DNA from: Homarus americanus
Taxonomy: Eukaryota > Arthropoda > Malacostraca > Decapoda > Nephropidae
Direction of reading: 5' to 3'
Length of the DNA: 64,000 nucleotides
Assembly: GCF_018991925.1 (NCBI RefSeq)
Contig: NW_024732384.1
Location: 45,001-109,000 of the forward strand
Position 1 is the stretch's first letter, and every line of letters begins with the position of its first letter. The notes under the pieces were generated by a model that worked only from the letters and a program-made list of their open reading frames with translations, had not been told where the DNA came from and did no database searches. This document shows positions 10,949-18,580 of this stretch, in pieces. A program made the translations under genes and the position numbers.

Positions 10949-12808
10949 GATATAATTCACTTTTTTTCTCAACCTTCCTAAAGAGTTATAATGATTATCG
11001 AATATTCTGTCCAAGGTTTTCTTCTTGAGGGACAGACAGACAGACAGACAGACACATAGACAGACAGACAGATAGACAGACATACAGACAGACAGACAGA
11101 CAGACTCACCATTATTCAGCACCCTCTTGAATGGCTTGTGCTTGCCGTGTCTCCTGTACCAGGGTCTTCTCTGAGGGACGTACACGTTGAGGTCACGCCA
11201 GGTCAGGGTGATGCCTTCCTCTATGCTCTTCCAGGTTCCATATCTAGTGGTTGGTCTCTGTACCAGCTCCACTCCTGACTGTTGGAGGGTGAGGGAGAGT
11301 GAGGGAGGGTGTGGGGGTGAGGGAGGAGGGTGTGGGGGTGAGGGGAGAGATGGGGGAGGGTGTGGGGGTGGGGAGAGAGTGAGGGTGGGGGGTGAGGGAG
11401 AATGGGGAGGGTGGGGGTGGGGAGAGGAATGAGGGAGGGGTGGGGGGTGGGGGAGAGAATGAGGGAGGTGTGGGGGTGAGGGAGAGAGATGAGGGGGAGG
11501 GTGGGAGGGTGGGGGAGAGGAATGAGGGGGAGGGGTGTGGGGGTGAGGGAGGAGGTGAGGGAGGAGGTGTGGGGTGAGGGGAGAGGTGAGGAGGGTGGGT
11601 GGGAGAGGGGATGAGGGGAGGGGTGGGAGGGGTGGGAGGGGAGGTGAGGGAGGGTGGGGGTGGGGGGAGAGAATGAAGGAGGGTGTGTGGGGGTGGGGGG
11701 GAGAGGAATGAAGGGAGGGTGTGGGGTGAGGGGAGAGTGAGGGAGGGTGTGGGGGTGAGGGAGAGTGAAGGAGGTGTGGGGTGAGGGAGAGAATGGGGGA
11801 GGGTGTGGGGTGAGGGAGAGAATGAGGGAGGGTGGGAGAGTGAGGGGGATGAGGGAGAGTTAAGCAGTAGAATGATGATGATGATGATGATGATTATGAT
11901 GATATATTGACACAGTAAAATATATATATCACTGTAATAAATATATAGATGATATAGAAATGCATTTAATATATATCAAACATAATAAATCATTTGGTCA
12001 TATAGTTATAGCCAACTTGTATGTATGTATGTATGTATGTATGTTTGTATGTATGTATGTATATTTTCTTTATTATTTAAACATTTATTTATCCTATATA
12101 GTAATTAATTATTTTCTTATTTCACTTGACATAACTTAACCTAACCTAACCTAACCTAACCTAACCTAACCTAACCTAGCCTAAACTAAACTAACCTAAC
12201 CTAACCTAACCTAACCTAAACTAACCTAACCTAACCTAGCCTAAACTAACCTAACCTAACCTAACCAAACCTATCGTAACTCAGCCTAACCTAACCTTAA
12301 AATTGACTGGATGACCGAAACGATAACAATACCGATAAGCGTAAGGTTAGGTTAGGCTGAGTTACGATAGGTTTGGTTAGGTTAGGTTAGGCTGAGTTAC
12401 GATAGGTTTGGTTAGGTTAGGTTAGGCTGAGTTACGATAGGTTTGGTTAGGTTAGGTTCGTTTAGTTTAGGTTGTATTAGATTAGTTTAGATTAACGTTA
12501 GGTTATTCTAGGTTAGCATTAGGTTAGGTTTGGTTCTGCATGTGGCACTGCATCATAGGGCCACATTGACCCCCCCTCCCCCAGATACTAACACTCACCC
12601 CAGTCTCGTCGGAAGAGTCGTAGGTGGACACGAACTGAGCCGAGTCGAGGAGTGAGGCGCGGTCCTCCTGGTCACCTTCCAGCTCCCGCAGGTGTCTGAA
12701 GAAGGGTATCCCCATAAGGTTGGGATTCCCTGTATAGAGGAACTCATCCGTCGGGAGTGACCGCCTCCTGGGCTCGTCACTCCCCAGCTCGCTCCCCATA
12801 TCACTCAT
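1789..12808 (-). CDS. st: ABC transporter G family, protein scarlet-like (15 exons, 719 aa)
   Basis: Half-transporter with ABC domain first and six-helix membrane domain second. Coding exons in transcript order: 12599-12808, 11110-11278, 10114-10162, 9738-9924, 9354-9524, 6234-6472, 5234-5435, 4986-5039, 4706-4737, 4507-4612, 4192-4416, 3381-3516, 2999-3104, 2494-2594, 1789-1961. They sum to 2160 nt and every phase matches. Seen: Walker A GASGAGKST (141-149), Q-loop GYVHQDD (Q188), signature LSGGE (249-253), Walker B LLFCDE (D273, E274), H-loop TIHQPS (H306). The membrane half contains [11 protein letters not shown] and NTASACG and ends GLYSRARRK, which resembles scarlet more than white or brown. 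In insects scarlet pairs with white to import the ommochrome precursor into pigment granules, so that role is inferred here. All catalytic residues are intact. Slightly longer than the fly protein (about 666 aa), mostly in the N-terminus. Confidence 0.9.
2021..2050 (+). repeat. Interstitial (TTAGG)n, arthropod telomere motif
   Basis: About six consecutive GGTTA units read on the plus strand, in the last intron of the scarlet-like gene. Confidence 0.85.
2238..2475. repeat. 31-bp minisatellite
   Basis: About seven near-identical 31-bp units containing CAAGGCAAGACTCACTAACC, in the last intron of the scarlet-like gene and ending about 20 bases from the exon 14 donor. Confidence 0.92.
2494..2594 (-). 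CDS. st: scarlet-like exon 14
   Basis: Starts after a CTCAG acceptor and ends at a GTAAG donor. Encodes [20 protein letters not shown] and then ALTITQW, the conserved YLSWF-Y-NE motif of white/scarlet proteins before the last extracellular loop. Confidence 0.9.
2588..2850. repeat. GGGA-rich minisatellite and (AAT)n run
   Basis: Irregular GGGAGGGAGAGTCAGGGA units run to about 2800 and are followed by about 15 AAT units (2804-2850). The GGGA block abuts the acceptor of exon 14. Confidence 0.9.
2999..3104 (-). CDS. st: scarlet-like exon 13
   Basis: Acceptor CTACAG, donor GTGAGA. Encodes [20 protein letters not shown] and the SGGLFIN stretch, two membrane helices of the ABCG domain. Phases join exons 12 and 14. 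Confidence 0.9.
3115..3215. repeat. (GGT)n-like imperfect repeat
   Basis: GGT/GTT/GTA triplet repeat in the intron between exons 12 and 13. Confidence 0.85.
3381..3516 (-). CDS. st: scarlet-like exon 12
   Basis: Acceptor ACCAG, donor GTAGGT. Encodes [20 protein letters not shown], then a helix ending NTASACG, a hallmark region of scarlet/white proteins. Confidence 0.9.
3527..3942. repeat. GAGGT / GCCTGGT minisatellite
   Basis: About 415 bases of GAGGT runs punctuated by GCCTGGT. It starts within about 10 bases of the exon 12 acceptor. Confidence 0.92.
3982..4038 (+). repeat. Interstitial (TTAGG)n array
   Basis: About ten GGTTA units with two GGGTTA variants, in the intron between exons 11 and 12 of the scarlet-like gene. 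Confidence 0.88.
4192..4416 (-). CDS. st: scarlet-like exon 11
   Basis: Phase 0 at both ends, 75 codons. Encodes [26 protein letters not shown] and [18 protein letters not shown], the best conserved part of the membrane domain. Two tandem GTAAGT donors are present (4191 and 12 bases further in). The first is preferred because the join then aligns gap-free with the family. Confidence 0.9.
4507..4612 (-). CDS. st: scarlet-like exon 10
   Basis: Acceptor CTACAG, donor GTGAGT. Encodes [20 protein letters not shown] and a short RNP..AIR..QKI segment: elbow helix and start of the first membrane helix. Confidence 0.88.
4706..4737 (-). CDS. st: scarlet-like micro-exon 9 (32 nt)
   Basis: A 32-nt exon between a TTTCAG acceptor and a GTAAGT donor. 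Encodes [10 protein letters not shown] plus two bases of a Pro codon. It is needed to keep the phase between exons 8 and 10. Confidence 0.75.
4828..4856. repeat. (AAT)n microsatellite
   Basis: About nine AAT units in the intron between exons 8 and 9. Confidence 0.85.
4986..5039 (-). CDS. st: scarlet-like exon 8 (54 nt)
   Basis: Acceptor TTACAG, donor GTGAGT, phase 0 at both ends. Encodes the Ser/Thr-rich [18 protein letters not shown], a linker between ABC and membrane domains with no clear conservation. It could be skipped without breaking the frame. Confidence 0.75.
5234..5435 (-). CDS. st: scarlet-like exon 7
   Basis: Acceptor CCACAG, donor GTGAGT. Encodes [16 protein letters not shown], matching the CP-NPADF motif of ABCG proteins, then the [10 protein letters not shown] helix. 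Confidence 0.9.
5451..5597. repeat. 46-bp minisatellite
   Basis: About three copies of a 46-bp unit (GTGAGTGGGTTAGGGGTGTG start) immediately upstream of the exon 7 acceptor. Confidence 0.88.
5698..5779 (-). repeat. Interstitial (CCTAA)n telomere-type array, 16 units
   Basis: A perfect run of CCTAA units, opposite in orientation to the arrays at 2021 and 3982. It is in the intron between exons 6 and 7. Confidence 0.95.
6234..6472 (-). CDS. st: scarlet-like exon 6 (Walker B, H-loop)
   Basis: Acceptor GACAG, donor GTGAGG. Encodes [20 protein letters not shown] (Walker B with catalytic Glu, and D-loop) and CTIHQPS (H-loop His). The most diagnostic exon of the gene. Confidence 0.95.
6640..8300 (+). 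mobile_element. 5'-truncated CR1/L2-like LINE with RT domain
   Basis: Plus-strand RT sequence, antisense to its host intron. Frames: 6727-7030 ([21 protein letters not shown]), 7046-7768 with palm motifs [11 protein letters not shown] (7157), [13 protein letters not shown] and FADD (7427-7438), then 7786-7992 and a further shift to about 8260. At least three frame changes and one stop break the ORF. No endonuclease is present, so the 5' end is truncated. The 3' end carries TTCTTATGTTCTTATG, a short direct repeat as found at CR1-type ends. Confidence 0.88.
8853..9345. repeat. 32-bp minisatellite
   Basis: About 15 variable copies of a 32-bp unit containing CAGGCCTACCAACCCTTCCA. The array ends about 8 bases from the splice donor of exon 5. 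Confidence 0.93.
9354..9524 (-). CDS. st: scarlet-like exon 5 (ABC signature)
   Basis: Acceptor CGCCAG, donor GTAAGG, phase 0, 57 codons. Encodes [14 protein letters not shown], an [11 protein letters not shown] helix and [13 protein letters not shown], the C-loop signature. Confidence 0.95.
9738..9924 (-). CDS. st: scarlet-like exon 4 (Walker A, Q-loop)
   Basis: Acceptor ACTCAG, donor GTGAGT. With the last two bases of exon 3 it completes GASGAGKST. It also encodes GDILVNG and GYVHQDD (Q-loop). Confidence 0.95.
10114..10162 (-). CDS. st: scarlet-like exon 3 (49 nt)
   Basis: Acceptor TTACAG, donor GTGAGT. Encodes [15 protein letters not shown], the strand leading into the Walker A loop. Confidence 0.92.
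10215..10330. repeat. (CAGA)n/(GA)n microsatellite
   Basis: CAGA and GAGA runs in the intron between exons 2 and 3. Confidence 0.9.
10331..11020. other. AT-rich intron 2 sequence without a gene
   Basis: AT-rich DNA with a short CT run at 10917-10941. No coding signal or transposon seen. Confidence 0.6.
11030..11104. repeat. (CAGA)n microsatellite beside the exon 2 donor
   Basis: About 15 CAGA units end within a few bases of the exon 2 splice donor. Confidence 0.9.
11110..11278 (-). CDS. st: scarlet-like exon 2
   Basis: Acceptor AACAG, donor GTGAGT. Encodes [13 protein letters not shown], the start of the ABC domain, and a basic linker [20 protein letters not shown] before the Walker A strand. 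Confidence 0.9.
11281..11865. repeat. G-rich minisatellite (GGGTGAGGGAGAG-type)
   Basis: About 580 bases of degenerate GGGTGAGGGAGAATGAGGGAGG units in the first intron, abutting the exon 2 acceptor. Confidence 0.93.
12020..12062. repeat. (GTAT)n microsatellite
   Basis: About ten GTAT units in AT-rich intron 1. Confidence 0.88.
12136..12296 (-). repeat. (CCTAA)n telomere-type array
   Basis: Mostly CCTAA units with CCTAAA and CCTAGC variants. It ends in a complex segment (AACCAAACCTATCGTAACTC) that recurs inverted just downstream. Confidence 0.9.
12342..12535 (+). repeat. (TTAGG)n array with 46-bp higher-order unit
   Basis: GGTTA units are interleaved three times with GCTGAGTTACGATAGGTTTG. 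It is inverted relative to the preceding CCTAA array. Confidence 0.9.
12599..12808 (-). CDS. st: scarlet-like exon 1 (start codon)
   Basis: ATG at 12808-12806 in the context CACCGTCATGAGT. 70 codons ending ETG at a GTGAGT donor. Encodes an acidic N-terminal cytosolic tail ([17 protein letters not shown]...). The frame is also open for a short distance upstream, so an earlier start cannot be excluded. Confidence 0.8.
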
Positions 12809-13365
12809 GACGGTGGCGACGTCGAGGAGAGACCAACTATACTCCGGGATGCGACAGATATAACGTGTTGGAATTCTTTGAGTAGTTACCCCTCCAAAAT
12901 CCTTCTCCGGGTCACTGGTAGGAGATAAGACCGTTGTTTCTACTTCATATCACCAGGAAGGAGTAGGAGTTACGCCTCGCCCCCTCCCTTCTCTAGAGAA
13001 CTGAGAGACAGAGCAACACCCCGAGCTTCTACTGGACCCCAAGTGAAGGCAGTGACTGAGAGGAAACAAGAAAAACTGGCTCAACCAATCATCCATCACT
13101 ACATCACGACCCCAGGCTGGTACCAATCACAGGTCACTACGTCACAGTTGTAGTCACATGCTCTGAGCCAATGATTCAGGTGGTCACGTTCTCTGGCAGG
13201 GACATAATGGTGTGAGCCAAGAGACAACAGAGGGATTGTGAGAGATTACTGCCACAGGAGACGTACCGAGTCTAAGAGATACTGGGAGAGGTTCGTGAAG
13301 CAATGGTGGCAGAGTCAACCCCCCCCCCTTTCCCCTGATGTTTAACCACCCTAACACTACCTGGG
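12809..13365. other. Region upstream of the scarlet-like gene (5' UTR/promoter, inferred)
   Basis: Unique, fairly GC-rich sequence with no repeat or coding signal, as expected for a 5' UTR and promoter. No TATA box or initiator could be fixed. Confidence 0.4.
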
Positions 13366-13573
13366 GGTTAGGTTAGGTTAGGTTAGGTTTGGTTTGGTTA
13401 GGTTAGGTTAGGTTATGTTTGGTTAGGTTAGGTTAGGTTAGGTTAGGTTTGGTTATGTTATGTTTGGTTAGGTTAGGTTTGGTTAGGTTTGGTTAGGTTA
13501 TGTTTGGTTAGGTTAGGTTAGGTTTGGTTAGGTTTGGTTAGGTTAGGTTTGGTTAGGTTAGGTTTGGTTAGGG
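13366..13573 (+). repeat. Degenerate (TTAGG)n array with TTTGG variants
   Basis: About 40 units mixing GGTTA and GGTTT, on the plus strand. Confidence 0.9.
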
Positions 13574-13624
13574 TGTTCAAGACAGAGATGAAATTTAATA
13601 GAGGTGCGGGTTACCCAAGGAATG

Positions 13625-13716
13625 GTTGTTGTTAGTAGTAGTAATAGTGGTAGTATTATTATCATCATTATTATTATTATCATCATTATTATTATTATCA
13701 TTATTATTATTATTAG
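13625..13716. repeat. (ATT)n/(ATC)n microsatellite
   Basis: Interrupted ATT runs with ATC interruptions. Confidence 0.88.
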
Positions 13717-13865
13717 ATATAGAGAGAGAATAGCAGTGAGATAGAAGGAGAGATAGAAATATAATGAGTACGATTACAAGATAAAGATATATGGAGAAAA
13801 GAATAGAGATTTGTGTGAGAAACAGACTGCAAAGGGATAAGCGTGTCTGACCCTCCAAGACTAGC

Positions 13866-13866
<1 letters not shown>

Positions 13867-13917
<51 letters not shown>

Positions 13918-13940
13918 CCCCCTCTCTCTCTCTCTCTCTG
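13867..13940. repeat. (CT)n microsatellite
   Basis: A CT run with one short interruption, directly before the retroelement fragment. Confidence 0.93.
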
Positions 13941-13957
13941 TATGTCTGTCGGCAGCT

Positions 13958-14890
13958 TCCATTACTAAACTTCAGTATGCAGACGACCTCACCCTTGTCG
14001 CTCACACTGAACACGAGCTACAGTAGATCCTGAACACCTACACAGATGCGTATACTTTTACTTCAGCCTGCCCCTGGTTCAGACACACCTCCACCATCCA
14101 TCCAGCTTAACGGTACTACCCTCTCTAATGTTACCCACTTTCGGTATCTCGGCTCCCACAAGTCCACCACCGAGGACATCGATGAAGAGATTCAACATCA
14201 GATCAGATGTGCATCTCATGCCTTGGGCGGACTCCGTACCCGTGTCTTCAGCTGTAGGGAGCTGAAATTATCTACAAAGTTACACGTATATCGAGCAGTG
14301 GTCCTCCCCACCCTGCTATATGGCAGCGAGACATGGGTCACATACAGGAGGCACCTCAAGGCACTTGAAAACTTTCACCAACGTGGTCTACGTTCATCCT
14401 CCGAGTTCGCTGGGAAGACAAGAGAACAAATGCCAGTATTTTCGCTGACACCAACTGTAGGAGCATCGAGGCTACCATTATCCATGAACAACTACGATGG
14501 ACTGGCCATGTTACCCGCATGGACGACAGTAGACTGCCAAAACAGCTACTTTACAGTCACCTAACGAATAGTAAACGTAACGCCGGCGGGCAATTGAAGA
14601 GGTATAAGGAAAGTCTTAAGACAAACCTGAAAAAGGCCAAATCGATCCCCTCACCCGGGAGACGATTACTCCACACCGTAACGCTTGGAGGAGCACCACA
14701 CAAGAAGATGTCAATACTTTCGAGTTAGCCCGACTGCAACCTGAGGCAGACAAGCGCCAACGCCGGAAAGACACTGCCGCCACCCCTCCCGCACTAGATG
14801 TAGCCCTCCACACGTGCAACATCTGTGGACGACCCTGCCGGTCCCGTATCGGCCTCTTTAGTCACCTCAGAGCTCACCAACCTAGGTGAC
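13958..14890 (+). mobile_element. Non-LTR retrotransposon 3' fragment with YADD box
   Basis: Plus-strand translation gives TKLQYADDLTLVAHTEHELQ (YADD at 13976-13987), followed at once by a TAG. It then continues in frame with FRYLGSHKSTTEDIDEEIQH, LPTLLYGSETW and HLKALENFHQRGLR, typical of the RT thumb and tail. After another frame shift comes CNICGRPCRSRIGLFSHLRA (near 14815-14880), the Cys/His finger that ends many LINE ORF2 proteins. 5'-truncated and inactive. The family differs from the CR1/L2-like elements in this window. Confidence 0.85.
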
Positions 14891-14959
14891 ATCCTTAATA
14901 ACTCACATCATTGTATCATAGCTGGATGATCGTCATACTCGATTCCGAGTGACAGCAAA

Positions 14960-15011
14960 GTAGTAGTAGTAGTAGTATGTGTGTGAGTAAGGGGATGTGC
15001 ATGTGTATGGA

Positions 15012-15043
<32 letters not shown>

Positions 15044-15200
15044 GACGGACAAGTGACAGCACCGGAAGACGCTGTCACGACCCATCCCGAACAAGATGCC
15101 ACTGTGACAAACAATCTCTTTGTTTGTCTCTGTCTGTTTGTCTCTCCATGTACTGTGTATATCCATGTACCTATTAGTCTATGTTATGTATACGTAAATA

Positions 15201-15251
<51 letters not shown>

Positions 15252-15298
15252 CGCGCTTACTGAAGTTACTGGCCACTTCACATGTGACTCTTTCAGCG

Positions 15299-15352
<54 letters not shown>
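14960..15352. repeat. Cluster of (GT)n and (AAT)n microsatellites
   Basis: GT runs at 15013-15040 and 15202-15248, and AAT at 15301-15352. A plus-strand frame through them gives poly-Val/Cys and poly-Asn, which is low complexity. Confidence 0.92.
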
Positions 15353-15357
<5 letters not shown>

Positions 15358-15770
15358 TATCACCCTTCCTTTATCGTCTTCGTTATCAACAGATAGTAAA
15401 GATAACGTTGTCGCTTATCGCCTGAGTAATGTTTATCGCTAAGGAACATTCGATCGAGGTGGCTTAGACTTCAACTTTACATAAACACCTACACATAAAT
15501 AATATTCCCCAAATCGCTACTTTATTTAGAGGTGAAATATAATAAAATTATATATATATTTTATTTTAATTTTTTTATTAATGATGGAAATATTAGTTGA
15601 AATTAGTTAAAGAATGGAGTAGTGTTAGGGGGTGAAAATTGGGAGGTCTTATGGGACAATTCGGACGCGATGTTATGGGTAAGAGTAGCGAGGTTATTAT
15701 GTTTTGTTGAAGTGAGTGAGTGTGACTCTTCATGGCTCTCCCCTCTCCTTGTACCCCAGGTAATTATTTT
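15353..15770. other. Unassigned AT-rich sequence
   Basis: No gene, transposon or repeat recognised. Confidence 0.5.
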
Positions 15771-15774
15771 TTAT

Positions 15775-17180
15775 CTTTCTTTCTTTCTTTCATTCTTTCA
15801 TTCTTTCTTTCTTTCTTTCTTTCTCTCTCTTGAATTGATGTGCTGAATTGTGTTGTGGTAGTGGTGGTGGTACTAGTGGTGGTAGTGGTATTTCTAGTGG
15901 TGGTAATGGTGGTGATAGTGGTAGTGGTGGTAATAGTGGTAGTTGTGGTGGTAGTGGTGGTAGTGATGATAGTGGTGGTGGTGGTAATAGTGGTAGTGGT
16001 GGTAATAGTGGTAGTGGTGATAGTGGTAGTGGTGGTAATAGTGGTAGTTGTGGTAGTGGTGGTAATAGTGGTAGTGGTGGTAATAGTGGTAGTGGTAATA
16101 GTGGTAGTGGTGGCAGTGGTGGTGGAGGTGGTGGTGATGGTGGTGGTGGTGGTGATGGTGGTGGTGGTGGTGATGGTGGTGGTGGTGTTGATGGTGGTGG
16201 TGGTGGCGTGGTGGTGGTGGTGGTGATGGTGGTGGGGTGGTGGTGGTGGTGGTGGTGGTGTGTGGTGGTGGTGGTTGGTGATGGTGGTGGTGTGTGGTGG
16301 TGGTGGTGGTGGTCGGTGGTTGGTGTGGTGGTGGTGGTGATGGTGTTGGCCCGTGGTGGTGGTGGTTGGTGGTGGTGGTCGGCGATGGTGGTTGATGGTG
16401 GTGGTGGTTGGTGAACAGGTGGTGTGGTGGTGGTGGTTGGAATGGTGGTGGTGCAGTGTGGTGGTGATGGTGGTGGTGGTGGCAATGGTGGTGGTGGTGA
16501 TGATGTGGTGGTGGTGGTGGCAATGGGGTGGTAGTGGTGGTGATGGTGGTGGTGGTGTGTGGTGGTGGTGGTGGTGATGGTGGTGGTGGTGTGTGGTGGT
16601 GGAGTGGTGGTGGTGGTGGTGGTGGCAGTGGTGGTGGTGGTGGTGATGGTGGTGGTGGGGTGAGTAATGGTGGTGGTGGTGGTGAAATGGTGGTGGTGGT
16701 GTGTGGTGGTGGGGTGGCAATGGTGTGGTGGTGGTGGTGTGGGGTGGTTGGTGTGGGGTGGTGTGATGGTGAATGAGTGGGTGGTTCGTAGTGTACGAGG
16801 TGGGGTGAGTGGGTGGTGATGGTGATGGTGAGTTGTGGCGTGGTGGTAGTGGTGATGATGGTGGTAAGTGAGGTGGCAATAATAGTGAGGTAGAGGTGGT
16901 GATGATAGTGGTAGTGGTGGTAATAGTGGTAGTGGTGGTAATAGTGGTAGTGGTGGTAATAGTGGTAGTGGTGGTAATAGTGGTAGTGGTGATGATAGTG
17001 GTAGTGGTGGTAATAGTGGTAGTGGTGGTAATAGTGGTAGTGGTGATGATAGTGGTAGTGGTGGTAATAGTGGTAGTGGTGGTAATAGTGGTAGTGGTGA
17101 TGATAGTAGTAGTGGTGGTAATAGTGGTAGTTGTGGTAGTGGTGGTAATAGTGGTAGTGGTGGTAATAGTGGTAGTGGTG
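15775..17180. repeat. Long (GGT)n/(GGTAGT)n triplet array with (CTTT)n leader
   Basis: A CTTT run (15775-15830) leads into about 1.3 kb of GGT/AGT/GAT triplets. There is a 30-bp-like higher order (GGTGGTAATAGTGGTAGTGG) at both ends. Frames of over 400 codons exist on the minus strand (poly-Thr/His/Pro) in all phases because the triplets contain no stop. They are not genes. Confidence 0.95.
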
Positions 17181-17643
17181 AGATCTTCCAACACAGGACT
17201 TCAAACACATCTAACGAAGCCCGTGTGGACGTCAGTGCTCGAGGATTCTGGACGCAGGGACAGCGAGCTTTCTTCGACATCAGGATTTTTTATCCCATGG
17301 CCGCATGTCACCGTAACCTAGCTCTCGATGCTGCACACAGGAGGAACGAGAACGACAAGATAAGGGCATATGGGGAGAGAATTCAGAACGTTGATTAAGG
17401 CAGCTTCACTCCTCTAGTGTTCACAACCTCTGGTGGGATGGGACCAAGTGCAAGAAGCTTCTACGCCAGACTCGCTGAGGTGATCTCCGAGCAGAAGCAG
17501 CAGCCCAGAAGTTATGTCACAGCCTGGATGAGATGTCGACTGTCCTTCTCTCTCCTTCGGTCGGCTTTGCTCTGCCTCAGGGGAACGAGAGCTTCTGCCC
17601 CTACTCCGACAACTGCTGCAGCTCAACTAATTCAACACAGATA
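17181..17643 (+). pseudogene. Retroelement-type ORF C-terminus, one in-frame stop
   Basis: One plus frame reads NEARVDVSARGFWTQGQRAF, FDIRIFYPMAACHRNLALDA, RRNENDKIRAYGERIQNVD, a TAA near 17396, then GSFTPLVFTTSGGMGPSARS and RCRLSFSLLRSALLCLRGTR, up to a TAG at 17642. Similar ORF ends occur in many copies in fish and invertebrate genomes and are thought to belong to mobile elements. That comes from memory and no database was searched. The FDIR-containing block could be a nuclease fold. The 5' part is lost in the triplet array. Confidence 0.6.
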
Positions 17644-17741
17644 GGATAGCTACTTATGTATTAGGATATTTAATATTAAGGTAATTAAATGGTGGCGAAG
17701 GTGTGGCTATTGGGGGAGGCTGGAGGCCACGTTATAAAAAA

Positions 17742-17806
17742 AAAAGTGGTAATAGTGATAGTGGTGGTAATAGTGGTAGTGGTGGTAATAGTGGTAGTGT
17801 GGTGGT
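17742..17806. repeat. Short (GGTAGT)n relative of the 15.8-17.2 kb array
   Basis: A further block of GGTAATAGTGGTAGT units after the pseudogene, so the pseudogene sits inside one repeat domain. Confidence 0.8.
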
Positions 17807-17850
17807 AAGAGAATTTCCTCCACATTACCACAGTCACACTATAGCTAATG

Positions 17851-18122
17851 CTTAACCCCTTGAGTACAATGTCTTTCTCCTGAGTACTGCGCCTTAACCC
17901 CTTGAGTACAATGTCTTTCTCCTGAGTACTGCGCCTTAACCCCTTGAGTACAATGTCTTTCTCCTGAGTACTGCGCCTTAACCCCTTGAGTACAATGTCT
18001 TTCTCCTGAGTACTGCGCCTTAACCCCTTGAGTACAATGTCTTTCTCCTGAGTACTACGCCTTAACCCCTTGAGTACAATGTCTTTCTCCTGAGTACTAC
18101 GCCTTAACCCCTTGAGTACAAT
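17851..18122. repeat. 42-bp minisatellite, about 6.5 copies
   Basis: The 42-bp unit contains TTAACCCCTTGAGTACAATG and TCCTGAGTACTGCGCC. Because 42 is a multiple of 3, a minus frame stays open (repeated VLKGLRRSTQEKDI) and mimics a protein. Confidence 0.95.
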
Positions 18123-18210
18123 ATTTAATCCATTATATTCCATATTGTATCCCTTTGATTACGATGGCTAATCCTCCTGAGTACAACAACATCGTACTCC
18201 TGACATTACA

Positions 18211-18212
<2 letters not shown>

Positions 18213-18244
<32 letters not shown>
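18213..18244. repeat. (CT)n microsatellite
   Basis: About 16 CT units. Confidence 0.9.
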
Positions 18245-18246
<2 letters not shown>

Positions 18247-18536
18247 GAATAATACTAAAGATGTTGTCTTAATTCCAGCGTGAAAATGAACGTGTGAAGA
18301 GAAGGCAAATAAGAGAAAAATAATAAGGAAACAAAGAAGTGTAAATAAACAGAGAACTAGAGAGAGAAGAGGAGGAAGCAGGAGGAAATAGTGAGGAATA
18401 ACGAAGCATATATAGAAGAAGTGAAAAGTTAAAGGAGACGAGAAAGAAGAGGAAGAAAAATATGAGAGATAACCAGAAAGGGGGAAGAAAGGAAGACTAA
18501 GATAAGAAGGAAGAAGATAAAAGAAGAGAAGTAAAG

Positions 18537-18580
18537 ATGTCGATGGGATTAGGAGACAGCAATACCTTGATTAATGGAGA
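18537..18580 (+). CDS. Membrane protein exon 1
   Basis: ATG at 18537 (a second in-frame ATG at 18543), 14 codons plus two bases, then GTAAGT. A purine-rich sequence upstream (18290-18536) would be 5' UTR. Confidence 0.5.

Noticed and set aside
11392..11577. Gly/Glu-rich plus frame
   Set aside because: Lies entirely in the GGGTGAGGGAG minisatellite of the first intron.
15764..17280. Very long minus-strand frames (up to 496 codons, poly-Thr/His/Pro/Leu) and plus-strand poly-Val/Gly frames
   Set aside because: All phases are open together because the (GGT)n-type triplets contain no stops on either strand. Low-complexity artefact.
17685..18143. 152-codon minus frame with six 14-residue repeats
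   Set aside because: Produced by the 42-bp minisatellite whose length is a multiple of three. No start context, domain or splice support.
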